From contig NZ_CP128399.1 of assembly GCF_030389965.1 (NCBI RefSeq), positions 806,001 through 870,000 on the forward strand: a stretch of DNA of 64,000 bases, given 5' to 3'. The position numbers and the translations under genes were made by a program. Below the pieces are notes generated by a model, which made no database searches, was not told the origin of the DNA, and saw only the letters and a list, made by a program, of their open reading frames with translations. Positions 25,204-34,593 of the stretch are shown one piece after another. Within the stretch, counting starts at the first letter, position 1. Each line of letters begins with the position of its first letter. The DNA comes from Candidatus Chlorohelix allophototropha. GTDB lineage: Bacteria; Chloroflexota; Chloroflexia; Chloroheliales; Chloroheliaceae.

Positions 25204-26898
25204 ATGAGTGCGAGAATGAACCAATCCGATTATGTAGGTAATTTATACGAAAATCTGCCTGAACCCTATAGCTCTGAAGCAGATGAAACAGATGCTGATT
25301 TGCTGGAGGAGGATATAGCGCCTCTGCCCGGTATGCTGGATTTTGAGACTTGGGCAGATGAACGTATAAATATTTTCGCTTCGCTTGATGCGACAATGAC
25401 GCACCATATTATGGAAGCGGTTTCAGCCCTTAGTGAATTACGTCGCCGTTCCGAAGAGGATGCGCGTCGAATTGCAATGCAACTAGAGCAACAACGCCTA
25501 TTATTGCACAATGAAGTAAATACGCTGAAGCAAGAGCGTACCCGTTTACAAGATGAATTGAGGATTGTACGGCGCGAGGTTGAAGAAGAACGCGCCCGAA
25601 AATATGCACTTGAAAAAGAAGCTTCGCTTATGCAAGGTGGCGTTGAAAGCTCACCCAGTGTAGCGCGTGAAGTAATTACACTTACTCGCCGTGTTCAAGA
25701 ATTGAGTGAGCAATTGCAGGCTTTTATGCAAGGCAAGCCTATGCCTGAAGCGCCCATACGGCAAAGTTATACTCCTGCTTCATCTTCACCGCTTCCTGAA
25801 TCAAATTTTGAGCCTGAAGCTATCCCTGATGAACTGGATAAGATGATGCATTTGACCTTGCAAGAGTTTTCGGATGCACCCACCCCCCAGCTAAAGCCGA
25901 ATGGTCGAATGAAAAGGCAACCAATTGAAGAATCGGCACCTTCTCTTACTTTGCCTGAAACTCAGAAAGCTCCAGAACCGCAACCAGAAGTTCCCATATT
26001 GGTAAATGCTTCCGAACAAAAAGCTGAAATACCCTTCGAGCTACCTTCGGTTGAACCACAGGAAAAAGTTCCAAGCAAACAAGCAAAGGAAGCTGACCAG
26101 CGCCTGCAACATTTATTGGGACGACGTTTCTCGCCACCCAGCTTTGAAGCAGCCGCAGATGCAGGCGAGATGCCTGCTAGGGTCATTTCTTATAAAAAAG
26201 ATACTACCAAAAAGGATACTGCAAACCATAACGCGAAGGAAACTCGCGCGAAAAGCGACAAAGCGGCGCTGGAGGATTTAGGTTCTAGACTTGGCATTGA
26301 AGATGTCCAAACTCCTCCACCCATAACTTCTATAAAGCTTGGTCCGGGATTTGCCACACGAAGTTATAATTCTGGCAATAGTTTAATGGATATACTTGGT
26401 GATTTATTGCCAGATTCATTTTCGAGTTCAGAGCTTAATAATGCAAACAGCTCCGAGGAACCGAATTCGCCCACTATAGTTAATATTCATCCCGGAGAGA
26501 CGATTAGGGATTTATCATCGGAAGATGAAAGACCGGTAATACCTCCACACTTGCTACCGCGTACCAATCCTGCGGCGGAGACTATAGTGCCTCCAGCACG
26601 TCTCAGCCCACCCCCCGGCGCTACTACGGGTAACGAGACGTTCAATCCCGGTGACATCGAAACCAAGTTGACCATTTCGAATTTGCAGGGGCTTTCGTTG
26701 CTAATGATGGAAAAAGTGATTCGTAGTTTGCCCGGTGTACATCAGGTTACTGTAACTGATTTTCGTAAGGGCGAACTGGTTATGGATGTGCGCCACCACC
26801 CCTCTCTGGCACTGGATAGAGTGTTGCCTCAATTGCCCGATCTGAATTTGAAACTCATCTCACGAGATGACGGGCTAATGTTTGCTCAGGAGCGATAA
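25204..26898 (+). CDS. coiled-coil protein of unknown function
   Basis: In this 564-residue protein the N-terminus is acidic. Residues about 75-145 form a strong coiled coil (ALSELRRRSEEDARRIAMQL and following heptads). A long Pro/Glu/Ser-rich linker comes next (about 180-475). Residues about 485-560 form a compact alpha/beta domain (LTISNLQGLSLLMMEKVIRS, then LPGVHQVTVTDFRKGELVMD) that resembles HMA/ACT-like small domains found at the ends of coiled-coil proteins in Chloroflexota and Actinobacteria. I do not know a function. The layout (coiled coil, linker, small domain) suggests a cytoskeletal or polar scaffold. It precedes the zinc-ribbon gene by 5 bases. Confidence 0.7.
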   Translation: MSARMNQSDYVGNLYENLPEPYSSEADETDADLLEEDIAPLPGMLDFETWADERINIFASLDATMTHHIMEAVSALSELRRRSEEDARRIAMQLEQQRLLLHNEVNTLKQERTRLQDELRIVRREVEEERARKYALEKEASLMQGGVESSPSVAREVITLTRRVQELSEQLQAFMQGKPMPEAPIRQSYTPASSSPLPESNFEPEAIPDELDKMMHLTLQEFSDAPTPQLKPNGRMKRQPIEESAPSLTLPETQKAPEPQPEVPILVNASEQKAEIPFELPSVEPQEKVPSKQAKEADQRLQHLLGRRFSPPSFEAAADAGEMPARVISYKKDTTKKDTANHNAKETRAKSDKAALEDLGSRLGIEDVQTPPPITSIKLGPGFATRSYNSGNSLMDILGDLLPDSFSSSELNNANSSEEPNSPTIVNIHPGETIRDLSSEDERPVIPPHLLPRTNPAAETIVPPARLSPPPGATTGNETFNPGDIETKLTISNLQGLSLLMMEKVIRSLPGVHQVTVTDFRKGELVMDVRHHPSLALDRVLPQLPDLNLKLISRDDGLMFAQER

Positions 26899-26903
26899 CC
26901 GGG

Positions 26904-27608
26904 ATGAGTAGGGTTACACCACTTTTTGAACTTCAACAGGTAGATTCAAATATAGACCGCCATAACATTAATATTGCGAATATTGAAACAACCCTGTTAG
27001 ATAAAACAACGCTTGAGGCTGCACGGCAAGCGGTTTCTGACGTAGAAACATTACTCCGTAATACTCGTACAAAGTTGAAAGACTTGGAATTTGAAACACA
27101 AACTGTGGAAAAACATGCTTCTGATCTGGAAAAAAAGTTGTACGAAGGTCTGATCAAAGGCGTTAAGGAAATGAAAGCGGCGCAGAGTGAAATAGATACC
27201 TTCCGCAAGCGCCGAGCCGAGCTTGAGGATAGCAGCGTTGAAGCGATGCTGGAAGTGGAGGAAGTTGAAAAATCGCTGGAAGTTGTGCGACAAAAGCTTG
27301 CGACAGTAGAAAATGAACGTGAAAAGTCGCTAATTCCTTTAACACAAGAATTGACTAAGCTTAAAAAAGAATTGGGCGAGTTGCAACTCGCACGCGAAAA
27401 ACAGGTTAGAAAAATAACACCTTCTGATCTACCACTATATGAAAAGTTACGCTCTCAGAAACAGGGTGTAGCGGTTGCCGAACTACTGATGGGTAAAATT
27501 TGTGGCAAGTGCCGCGTTGATATACCCCTTTCCAAGCAGCGAGATTTGAAAAGCCCAATTGTTATTATAACCTGCCCAAGCTGCGGGCGGATTCTATATT
27601 TGCCCTAG
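26904..27608 (+). CDS. C4-type zinc ribbon coiled-coil protein (COG1579-like)
   Basis: This 234-residue protein is mostly long antiparallel coiled coil (about residues 5-180), starting with the family's SRVTPLFELQQVDSNIDRH. A C-terminal four-cysteine zinc ribbon follows (ICGKCRVDIP and ITCPSCGRILYLP). Family knowledge: this CT398/COG1579 family is widespread; its role is not settled, with links to nucleic-acid or flagellar and secretion proteins in some species. The four Cys ligands are intact. Confidence 0.88.
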   Translation: MSRVTPLFELQQVDSNIDRHNINIANIETTLLDKTTLEAARQAVSDVETLLRNTRTKLKDLEFETQTVEKHASDLEKKLYEGLIKGVKEMKAAQSEIDTFRKRRAELEDSSVEAMLEVEEVEKSLEVVRQKLATVENEREKSLIPLTQELTKLKKELGELQLAREKQVRKITPSDLPLYEKLRSQKQGVAVAELLMGKICGKCRVDIPLSKQRDLKSPIVIITCPSCGRILYLP

Positions 27609-27620
27609 AGGTAATCCGAA

Positions 27621-28166
27621 ATGGTAATCCGAGATGGGTCAGCCAATCCTGAAAAATTAATCGCTCAACTTTCGAGTGAGACGGATGTGGCTGATGCGTT
27701 TGAGCGGTTGGTGAATATGGGCGACTCGGCTATTCCGGCGCTTATTAAGGCATTGCGCAACTCCGAACAGGAGCGAGAGGTGCTATATTCAGTGCTAAGT
27801 TCTATCGAAACTGATGCCGCCTATGCTGTGCTAACCGAACAACTTTTCAAAGCTACCGATAAGCAAGAACAGACCACCCTAGCTCTTTTGTTGGCTCAGG
27901 ATGGTCGCAGCGAAATTTCACCTTGGCTTGTAAAACAACTTCCTCCAAACTGGCAAGATGGTAAGTGGTGGAATCGGGTTGGTCATGAACAGTCTGAGCA
28001 TATCGCTACAATACTGGCATCCTTAATAGCTTTGGATGTTGCTCCAATCTATTTGAACTGGTACGAAGAAATTTTGGATGGGGATGATGAGAAAAAACAG
28101 GATATTGCCATCTTCATCGCCGAATTACTGAACGAAGTCGATATTATCGAGTACGAGGATATTTGA
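27621..28166 (+). CDS. HEAT-like repeat protein
   Basis: This 181-residue helical protein opens with HEAT-like units (AFERLVNMGDSAIPALIKAL, then LYSVLSSIETDAAYAVLTEQ). It ends in an acidic tail (LDGDDEKKQD, then VDIIEYEDI). HEAT repeats generally mediate protein contacts. Its end overlaps the start of murT by 4 bases, so it belongs to the same transcript. Its relation to peptidoglycan amidation is unclear. Confidence 0.75.
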   Translation: MVIRDGSANPEKLIAQLSSETDVADAFERLVNMGDSAIPALIKALRNSEQEREVLYSVLSSIETDAAYAVLTEQLFKATDKQEQTTLALLLAQDGRSEISPWLVKQLPPNWQDGKWWNRVGHEQSEHIATILASLIALDVAPIYLNWYEEILDGDDEKKQDIAIFIAELLNEVDIIEYEDI

Positions 28167-29557
28167 TTTTGCGGCAAAACCTGGCAATTGCAGGCGGCAA
28201 AACCATCCTAGAAGTTTTGCGGCTTGCGCGGCGTGGTGGTACTGCGCTCCCCGGTCTTGTAGCGCATCGCCTTGACCCCCATATACTGACCGGAATGACC
28301 GCGCGACTCTCTGGAGGTTCTGCGCTGGTAACCGGTACAAATGGAAAGACCACTACTACTCGCCTTTTTTCTTCGATTCTAGCCAGCGCTGGCTTAAAAA
28401 CGGTCAATAATCGCAGTGGTTCAAACCTGATTCGCGGTTTGACCAGCACGCTTCTTTCCCAAGCAACTTTTACCGGAAAACTCGAAGCCGACATTGGTCT
28501 CTTTGAAGTAGATGAGGCTGTTTTCCCACAGGCGGCTACCGAAATTATGCCGCGCCTAGTGTTGATGAACAATCTTTTCCGTGACCAATTGGATCGCTAT
28601 GGGGAAATCGAGACTATTCGGCGACGTTGGGTGGAAGCGATAAAGAAATTACACTCCGGAACTTTTTTAGTTCTCAATGCGGATGACCCTTCAGTGGCTT
28701 ATCTTGGAAGGTTTGCGCCTGCTGGTGTGCGAGTGCTTTACTACGGGCTGGATGCACCCGAACAAAGCCGAGAACACTTACAGCATGCCGTTGATGCCAC
28801 CAAATGTATTGTGTGTGCTACTCCTTTGCAATATTCGGCAATATATATTTCACATATGGGGCATTATCACTGTCCAAACTGCAATTTTGCCCGACCTGCG
28901 CCGAATTTTATCGCGCGAGAGGTACGTTTGGAAGGTACGGATGGCTCAGCTTTCGTGCTGGAATTTGAGGGGCAGCGTCTCGATTTGCGAGTAGGCGTTC
29001 CGGGCTTGTACAATGTTTATAATGCTATTGGGGCAGCAACCGCTTGTATTGCTCTTGGCATTGCGCCTGAAAATATTCGCCGAGGTTTGGAAAGTTTCAA
29101 AGCGGCTTTCGGGAGAATAGAACGCATTTCATTGACGCAAGGGCGCACTTTATTGCTGGCGTTGGTCAAGAATCCGGTAGGCTTTAACGAAGTTTTGCGC
29201 ATGTTGCTTCAATCTCCGGGCAAATTGCGGCTGATGGCACTGTTAAACGACCTGATAGCCGATGGTCGCGATGTAAGTTGGATTTGGGATGTAGATTTCG
29301 AAATATTGCAAGACCGGGTGGAATGGCTATATACCGGTGGTATCCGTGCCTATGATATGGCGTTGCGCCTGAAATACGCCGGAGTTACTCCTGAGCTGAT
29401 TTGCGCAGAAGAGAATATTAGCAGGGCGTTGGATGAGGCAATTGACCGTCTCAAGCCCAATGAAACACTTTACATAACTCCTACCTATACCGCGATGCTA
29501 CAACTTCGCGAGATTTTGCAAAAGAAAGGGCTGGTTGTGCCTTTCTGGGAGGAGTAA
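28163..29557 (+). CDS. murT: lipid II isoglutaminyl synthase, Mur-ligase subunit
   Basis: This 464-residue Mur ligase-type protein has a P-loop GTNGKTTTT (about residues 58-66), followed by NNRSGSNLIRG and the central FEVDEAVFP segment. A zinc-knuckle insertion (CIVC, then CPNC, about residues 214-242) is typical of MurT, and the C-terminal MurT domain follows. With GatD it amidates the alpha-carboxyl of D-Glu in lipid II using ATP and glutamine. Translation starts at TTG 28163, overlapping the previous stop codon. gatD lies downstream after one intervening gene. Family assignment is strong because of the zinc insertion and the gatD neighbour. Confidence 0.93.
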   Translation: MILRQNLAIAGGKTILEVLRLARRGGTALPGLVAHRLDPHILTGMTARLSGGSALVTGTNGKTTTTRLFSSILASAGLKTVNNRSGSNLIRGLTSTLLSQATFTGKLEADIGLFEVDEAVFPQAATEIMPRLVLMNNLFRDQLDRYGEIETIRRRWVEAIKKLHSGTFLVLNADDPSVAYLGRFAPAGVRVLYYGLDAPEQSREHLQHAVDATKCIVCATPLQYSAIYISHMGHYHCPNCNFARPAPNFIAREVRLEGTDGSAFVLEFEGQRLDLRVGVPGLYNVYNAIGAATACIALGIAPENIRRGLESFKAAFGRIERISLTQGRTLLLALVKNPVGFNEVLRMLLQSPGKLRLMALLNDLIADGRDVSWIWDVDFEILQDRVEWLYTGGIRAYDMALRLKYAGVTPELICAEENISRALDEAIDRLKPNETLYITPTYTAMLQLREILQKKGLVVPFWEE

Positions 29558-29606
29558 AAACGGGGAAGCGTCAAGGCTTCACCCTTACTTGTCAGGAGAA
29601 GTAAGT

Positions 29607-29972
29607 ATGTCACAAGAAAATAAACCCGAAGATATAGATTATCCCTTTCCAATAGCTGCTGAGGATGCGCCGCCTGCTCCTCAGCCCACTTATACTTACC
29701 AACCACAACCCGTCTCTCAACCGGTTTATAGCTACCAGCCTCAGCCTGTAGTTGCGCCGCAACCCGCCCCAATTCCACAACCGCCCACCCAAGCGGTTTA
29801 CACCTACCAACCTCAACCCGCGCCTGCCCCTACCGTTGAAGCAGCTATGCCTATGCCGCCCGTGCGCACCGGAACAAATACCACCGCAGTTGAAGTGACG
29901 GTAGGAATTATTACTTTTCTCGTATTGCTGGCTATTATTGCTTCGGTACTATTTTTGGTTTGGTGGAGATGA
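29607..29972 (+). CDS. Pro/Gln-rich single-pass membrane protein between murT and gatD
   Basis: This is a 121-residue protein. Residues 20-90 are a Pro/Gln/Tyr-rich low-complexity segment with repeated YxYQPQP units (YTYQPQPV, YSYQPQPV, YTYQPQPA). Residues about 97-120 form a membrane helix (VTVGIITFLVLLAIIASVLF) close to the C-terminus, which ends LVWWR. The start at ATG 29607 has a strong CAGGAGAAG site. Its stop codon overlaps the gatD start (ATGA), so the two are translationally coupled. Such a tail-anchored protein could bring MurT/GatD to the membrane; this is inference. Confidence 0.8.
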   Translation: MSQENKPEDIDYPFPIAAEDAPPAPQPTYTYQPQPVSQPVYSYQPQPVVAPQPAPIPQPPTQAVYTYQPQPAPAPTVEAAMPMPPVRTGTNTTAVEVTVGIITFLVLLAIIASVLFLVWWR

Positions 29973-30694
29973 AACTCGAAATCGCCTTTTTGTATCATGA
30001 TCTGATGAATATTTACGGCGATCGGGGAAATATCATTACGCTGGTACAGCGTTGCCAGATGCGCGGCATTGAAGCGGCGGTTTCTTCTCTAACCATCGGT
30101 GATTCGATTGACCCTGAGAAATATGATTTGTACTTTTTCGGCGGCGGTCAAGACCGCGAGCAATATGCGGTAGCGGATGATTTGCAGGGCAAAAAAGGCG
30201 AAATGCTGCTAAAAGCCATCGAGTATGGCGCGGTTTCGCTCAATATCTGCGGTGGTTACCAATTGATGGGGCATTATTACCAGCCCGATGATGGTCCGAA
30301 ACTGCCCGGTATCGGTGCGCTGGATGTGCATACTGTGGCGGGAAATCGTCGGTTTATCGGCAATGTGGTAGTGGATACAGAATGGGGCGAACTGGTAGGT
30401 TTTGAGAATCACAGCGGTTTGTCCTATATCGGCGCAAAGGCACGCCCACTTGGTAAGAGCGTGGTGGGCTATGGCAATAACGGTCAGGATGGCTTTGAAG
30501 GAGCGGTGCAGGGTAAAGTGTATGGCTGTTACCTGCATGGCTCGTTGCTGCCTAAGAATCCCCGCTTTGCCGATTTGCTGATTACACAAGCGTTGGAACG
30601 ACGCTATGGCAAGGTAGAGCTTCCCCCGCTGGACGATGGAATAGAGTTGCAGGCACATGCCGCTGCTATAAAACGTGCAAAAGAGACTCATTAA
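29969..30694 (+). CDS. gatD: lipid II isoglutaminyl synthase, glutaminase subunit
   Basis: This 241-residue class I glutamine amidotransferase-like protein of the CobB/CobQ group starts with the GatD N-terminus MKLEIAFLYHDLMNIYGDRG. The nucleophile Cys94 lies in NICGGYQLMG and His190 in YLHGSLLPKNP, the positions expected for GatD. It supplies ammonia to MurT for D-isoglutamine formation. The ATG at 29969 overlaps the upstream stop codon; an upstream in-frame TTG is less likely. It ends 5 bases before the next gene. Confidence 0.93.
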   Translation: MKLEIAFLYHDLMNIYGDRGNIITLVQRCQMRGIEAAVSSLTIGDSIDPEKYDLYFFGGGQDREQYAVADDLQGKKGEMLLKAIEYGAVSLNICGGYQLMGHYYQPDDGPKLPGIGALDVHTVAGNRRFIGNVVVDTEWGELVGFENHSGLSYIGAKARPLGKSVVGYGNNGQDGFEGAVQGKVYGCYLHGSLLPKNPRFADLLITQALERRYGKVELPPLDDGIELQAHAAAIKRAKETH

Positions 30695-30699
30695 TCACT

Positions 30700-32181
30700 A
30701 TGGCAGATTCAATTCTTGAAGCGTTTCTGAATAATTGCGAAAAGTCTCCCGACAAATTATGCCTCAGCTTTGAAAGCCAATCCCTCAGCTATGCCGCTCT
30801 GGCAAAACGCGCGCACCGCTTTGGCGCAGCCTTGCAAGAATGGGGCTTGGAAAAAGGAGAGCGGGTGGCGCTATTCCTCGAAAATTGCCCGGATTTTCTG
30901 GCAGCATATCTGGGAATTTTCATGGCGGGGGGCGTGGTGGTGCTGGTTAACACTGCTTACAAGCAAGTGGAGTTGCGCCATATTTTGAACGATAGTGGAG
31001 CGCGTTTGTGCTTCACCGACCGAGAGCGGTTGCCCGAACTCGAAAGATTACATTCCGATTTGTCGAGCTTGGAAAAGATAGTAATGCTCGGTGCCACTCT
31101 TGACAAATTTCTTCTATGCGAAAGTAATTTCGCTCCCCATTTACCACAACCTGAAGAACTGGCGATTATTGCTTATACTTCCGGTACAACCGGGCGTAGC
31201 AAAGGGGCAATGCTACTGCACCGCAACCTGATTTGCAATGTTGAGTCTTTACGACAGGCATGGGGCTGGACTGAAAATGACCACCTGCTTTTAACCTTGC
31301 CTCTCTTCCATGCGCATGGCTTGATGGTAGGCGCACACGGCACGCTCACTTCGGGAGCGAGCGCAGAGCTAAAACGCCATTTCAACGCTACTGAAGTTTA
31401 TGATAGCTTGCTGACCGGGCAATTCTCAATGTTTTTTGGTGTGCCCACAATGTACACCCGTTTGCTTTCAGAAGCATCACAACGCTCTGAAAAGCCCGCG
31501 CCCTTGCGCTTGTATGTAGCGGGAAGCGCCCCATTGAGCGCCCAAACCTTTGAGGAATTTAAAGAGGTTTTCGGGCAGCCAATTCTCGAACGCTACGGCA
31601 TGACTGAAACTATTATGAATATGACCAATCCTTATGAGGGAGAGCGTCGCCCCGGTACGGTGGGTTTGCCCTTTCCCGGTCAAGAGGCACGGGTGGTAGA
31701 TGTGAAAACTCGCCAGCCTTTACCACCCGGCATGGATGGCGAAATCGAGGTGCGCGGTTCGCATGTATTCAAGGGCTATTGGAATCGCCCTCAAGCTACT
31801 GCCGAAAGTTTTAGCGTGGATGGTTGGTTTCGCACCGGAGATTTGGGGCAAATGAGCGCGGATGGCTATTACACCATCAACGGACGCGCTAAAGAATTAA
31901 TTATCACCGGGGGGTACAATGTGTATCCGCGTGAGGTGGAAGAGCTTTTGCAAAGTTGCCCCGGTGTTGCGGAAGTAGCTGTATATGGCTTACCGGATGC
32001 GGAAATGGGTGAGAAGGTAGCGGCAGCAATCGTACGAGCCAATCTTTCGCTGAGCGAAGAAACAGTGATTACCTTTTGCAAGGATAATCTTGCCGGATAT
32101 AAAAAGCCACGTCAGGTTACATTTGTGGAAGCCTTGCCGCGCAACGCTATGGGCAAAATTCAAAAACACTTATTGCGCTGA
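30700..32181 (+). CDS. acyl-CoA synthetase, malonyl-CoA synthetase-like
   Basis: This 493-residue ANL-superfamily ligase has the AMP-binding loop YTSGTTGRSKGAMLLHRN (about residue 158), LPLFHAHGL, and the A5 motif ERYGMTETIMNMTNPYEGER followed by RPGTVGLPFPG. It also has FRTGDLG, and the C-terminal hinge lysine in NAMGKIQKHLL. The segment from ERYGMTET to LPFPG closely follows the MatB (malonyl-CoA synthetase) pattern, so malonate is the first guess; other short dicarboxylates or fatty acids are possible. It sits just after gatD with no obvious functional link. No terminator is clear downstream. Confidence 0.82.
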   Translation: MADSILEAFLNNCEKSPDKLCLSFESQSLSYAALAKRAHRFGAALQEWGLEKGERVALFLENCPDFLAAYLGIFMAGGVVVLVNTAYKQVELRHILNDSGARLCFTDRERLPELERLHSDLSSLEKIVMLGATLDKFLLCESNFAPHLPQPEELAIIAYTSGTTGRSKGAMLLHRNLICNVESLRQAWGWTENDHLLLTLPLFHAHGLMVGAHGTLTSGASAELKRHFNATEVYDSLLTGQFSMFFGVPTMYTRLLSEASQRSEKPAPLRLYVAGSAPLSAQTFEEFKEVFGQPILERYGMTETIMNMTNPYEGERRPGTVGLPFPGQEARVVDVKTRQPLPPGMDGEIEVRGSHVFKGYWNRPQATAESFSVDGWFRTGDLGQMSADGYYTINGRAKELIITGGYNVYPREVEELLQSCPGVAEVAVYGLPDAEMGEKVAAAIVRANLSLSEETVITFCKDNLAGYKKPRQVTFVEALPRNAMGKIQKHLLR

Positions 32182-32335
32182 ATCGTGCGGTAAAGCACGC
32201 TAAAGAATAAATTCTCTTATATTTTATTTTCATTTCTATCTGATATATACAATTCCACCTTGTCGGGAAATAAATTGTTACAAATTTAATAATTAATTTA
32301 CAAAAAGGGCTGGAATAAGAGCTTCAAAACTCGTA

Positions 32336-32344
32336 TGGTATAAT
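32336..32344 (+). promoter_or_regulatory. extended -10 promoter for the MoxR operon
   Basis: TGGTATAAT is a perfect extended -10 (TGnTATAAT), 30 bases before the MoxR ATG. No good -35 hexamer is present, which is usual for extended -10 promoters. Confidence 0.5.
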
Positions 32345-32374
32345 ATATTGGTTCTGTATATAAGGAGTTATTAC

Positions 32375-33325
32375 ATGTCTGTAGCTTTACAGGTAGCCCA
32401 ACGAGTTATTGCCAACGTTGAGAAAGTCATTATTGGCAAACATCGGGAAGTAGAATTGACCCTTCTGGCGTTATTATGTCGGGGTCATATACTTATTGAA
32501 GATGTGCCCGGTGTTGGTAAGACTGCTCTGGCAAAAGCTATTTCGCGTTCACTGGGTTGCACCTTCAAACGTATTCAGTTTACCCCTGACTTGCTGCCTA
32601 GCGATATAACGGGTATTTCGATTTACAACCAGAAAATGGGCGAGTTTGAATTTAAGCCCGGTCCAATTCTTTCCCAAATAGTGCTGGCAGATGAAATCAA
32701 CCGCGCTACTCCCAAAACGCAATCCGCGTTGCTGGAATCAATGGAAGAGCGGCAAGTGACGGTTGATGGTATAACTTACCCATTGGCTGAACCCTTTATT
32801 GTGTTGGCAACCCAGAACCCCATTGAATACGAAGGCACTTTTCCATTACCCGAAGCCCAGTTAGATCGATTCATGATTCGAATCTCTTTGGGTTATCCTG
32901 CGGCACGAGATGAGATTGAAATTCTCAGTCGGCAGCAAATGACCCATCCGCTCGATAGTCTTGGGCAAGTGGTGAGTTCGCAGGAGATTGTGGCGGCTCA
33001 GGCAGCAGTGCGTGAAGTGTACGTGGATGAACTGGTTAAGCAGTATATTGTGGGAATTGTAGAGGCTACCCGCAAGCACGAAGATGTTTACCTAGGTGCA
33101 AGCCCTCGCGGTAGCTTGGCGCTTTATCGAGGCTCTCAGGCGCGCGCGCTTTTGGATGAGCGCAACTATGTAATACCGGATGATGTGAAAGCGGTGGCAA
33201 GTATTACGCTGGCGCATCGTCTGATTATGAGTCCTAGCGCCCGAATGAAGAATGTGACCGGAGATTCTGTAATCGATGAGATTTTACGGCGTGTGCTGGT
33301 ACCGGGCACCAGAGTTGGAAAATAG
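32375..33325 (+). CDS. MoxR family AAA ATPase
   Basis: This 316-residue MoxR protein has Walker A ([20 protein letters not shown]), the family's [15 protein letters not shown], Walker B ([20 protein letters not shown]) and sensor 1 ([20 protein letters not shown]). MoxR ATPases act as chaperones that help activate partner proteins, and are commonly encoded with DUF58 and transglutaminase genes as here. The ATG at 32375 follows AAGGAGTTATTAC; an earlier in-frame start at 32348 has no such site. Confidence 0.95.
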   Translation: MSVALQVAQRVIANVEKVIIGKHREVELTLLALLCRGHILIEDVPGVGKTALAKAISRSLGCTFKRIQFTPDLLPSDITGISIYNQKMGEFEFKPGPILSQIVLADEINRATPKTQSALLESMEERQVTVDGITYPLAEPFIVLATQNPIEYEGTFPLPEAQLDRFMIRISLGYPAARDEIEILSRQQMTHPLDSLGQVVSSQEIVAAQAAVREVYVDELVKQYIVGIVEATRKHEDVYLGASPRGSLALYRGSQARALLDERNYVIPDDVKAVASITLAHRLIMSPSARMKNVTGDSVIDEILRRVLVPGTRVGK

Positions 33326-33327
33326 CA

Positions 33328-34590
33328 GTGAAAGTTTTCCGATTTATTCTGGCAATTGTCCTGATTCTTTTTGCGGCACAGGCTATTAATTTCCGTTTAC
33401 TCTCAATATTAGCTTATACCCTGCTTGGGGTGCTGATTTTCAGCTTAGTATGGGCAAAATTGAGCCTACGTTGGTTGGAAATTACCCGAAGTAGTCCTAG
33501 TGAACGTGCGCAAGTTGGAGATAGCTTTGAGGAATTGATCACACTGCGCAACACAGGGATTCTGCCCAAACTCTGGCTGGAAATACACGATAGTTCGGAA
33601 TTACCAAATCACTATCCCAATTGTGTGCAAAATTTACACCCGTTAGGAATAGTGCGCTGGAAAGCTCGTACCCTTTGTGTTTTGCGTGGACGTTATCGGC
33701 TCGGCCCCATCACGGTTACGGCAGGCGACCCTTTTGGACTATTTCGCTTCAAGCGGGAGTTTAAGAATACGCACCACATGACGGTGTATCCAGCCACGTT
33801 TGACATCAACAAATTTGAAGCGCTGATGGGTTCGTTGCCGGGTGGCAACCCAATCAGACAGACCAGTTACCACGTTACCCCTGATATTAGCGGTTTGCGC
33901 GAATATCGCCCCGGCGACAGCCTCAATCGAATCCATTGGCGTTCAAGCGCGCGCCAGAATAAATTAATTGTAAAAGAATTTGAATTTGACCCAACCGTAA
34001 ACGTGCAGATATTTCTGGATATGGATGCTTCAGTTCACTGGGTAGTTGATCGTGCCAATAGCGGAGCAGTGCATGGGGCGAAACTGGCAGCGGTCAGCAG
34101 TCGTTCTATTGACAGCACCGAAGAATATGCGGTTACAGCAGCAGCAACATTGGTGCGTTACTATCTGGATAATAACCGAAGCGTTGGTTTGCTGGCTTGG
34201 GGGCAGGAACATACTATTTTACCGCCAGATCGAGGCATACGACAGTTCTGGAAGATTATGGAAGCGCTAGCGATCATCCGGGCGCAAGGTAGCACCGAGT
34301 TTGGGCAATTTCTGGCAGCAGAAGTTACGCGCACCCGCAGCAGTGATACGCTCATCCTGATTACTCCTTCGCTCAATGAAAGTTGGTTAAATCTACTACC
34401 TTTGCTCTTGCGGAGAGGCTCAAAAGTAGCGGTGGTGCTATTAGAACCACGCACATTCGGCGCACAGGTGGAAAGCTCTATGCTGGCGGTTGGTTCGCTG
34501 GCGGCTATGAATGTGCCCCTCTATTTGCTCAAACGTGGGGATGATATTGCAATGGCGCTGAATTCAGAGACGGCAGGATTAAGGCGGTAA
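33328..34590 (+). CDS. DUF58 domain membrane protein
   Basis: This 420-residue protein has two N-terminal membrane helices (about residues 3-45). Its DUF58 core contains GRYRLGPITVTAGDPFGLFR, LREYRPGDSLNRIHWRSSAR and KLIVKEFE, then a vWA-like C-terminal part (VQIFLDMDAS). This family is the standard partner of MoxR. The GTG start at 33328 follows the MoxR stop codon by two bases. The function is unknown beyond the conserved MoxR/DUF58/transglutaminase context. Confidence 0.92.
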   Translation: MKVFRFILAIVLILFAAQAINFRLLSILAYTLLGVLIFSLVWAKLSLRWLEITRSSPSERAQVGDSFEELITLRNTGILPKLWLEIHDSSELPNHYPNCVQNLHPLGIVRWKARTLCVLRGRYRLGPITVTAGDPFGLFRFKREFKNTHHMTVYPATFDINKFEALMGSLPGGNPIRQTSYHVTPDISGLREYRPGDSLNRIHWRSSARQNKLIVKEFEFDPTVNVQIFLDMDASVHWVVDRANSGAVHGAKLAAVSSRSIDSTEEYAVTAAATLVRYYLDNNRSVGLLAWGQEHTILPPDRGIRQFWKIMEALAIIRAQGSTEFGQFLAAEVTRTRSSDTLILITPSLNESWLNLLPLLLRRGSKVAVVLLEPRTFGAQVESSMLAVGSLAAMNVPLYLLKRGDDIAMALNSETAGLRR

Positions 34591-34593
34591 ATA

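Noticed and set aside
30700-32181. Acyl-CoA ligase as part of the NRPS cluster (lipoinitiation)
   Set aside because: It is about 8 kb from the NRPS genes with unrelated operons between, and matches the malonyl-CoA synthetase pattern rather than fatty acyl-AMP ligases.
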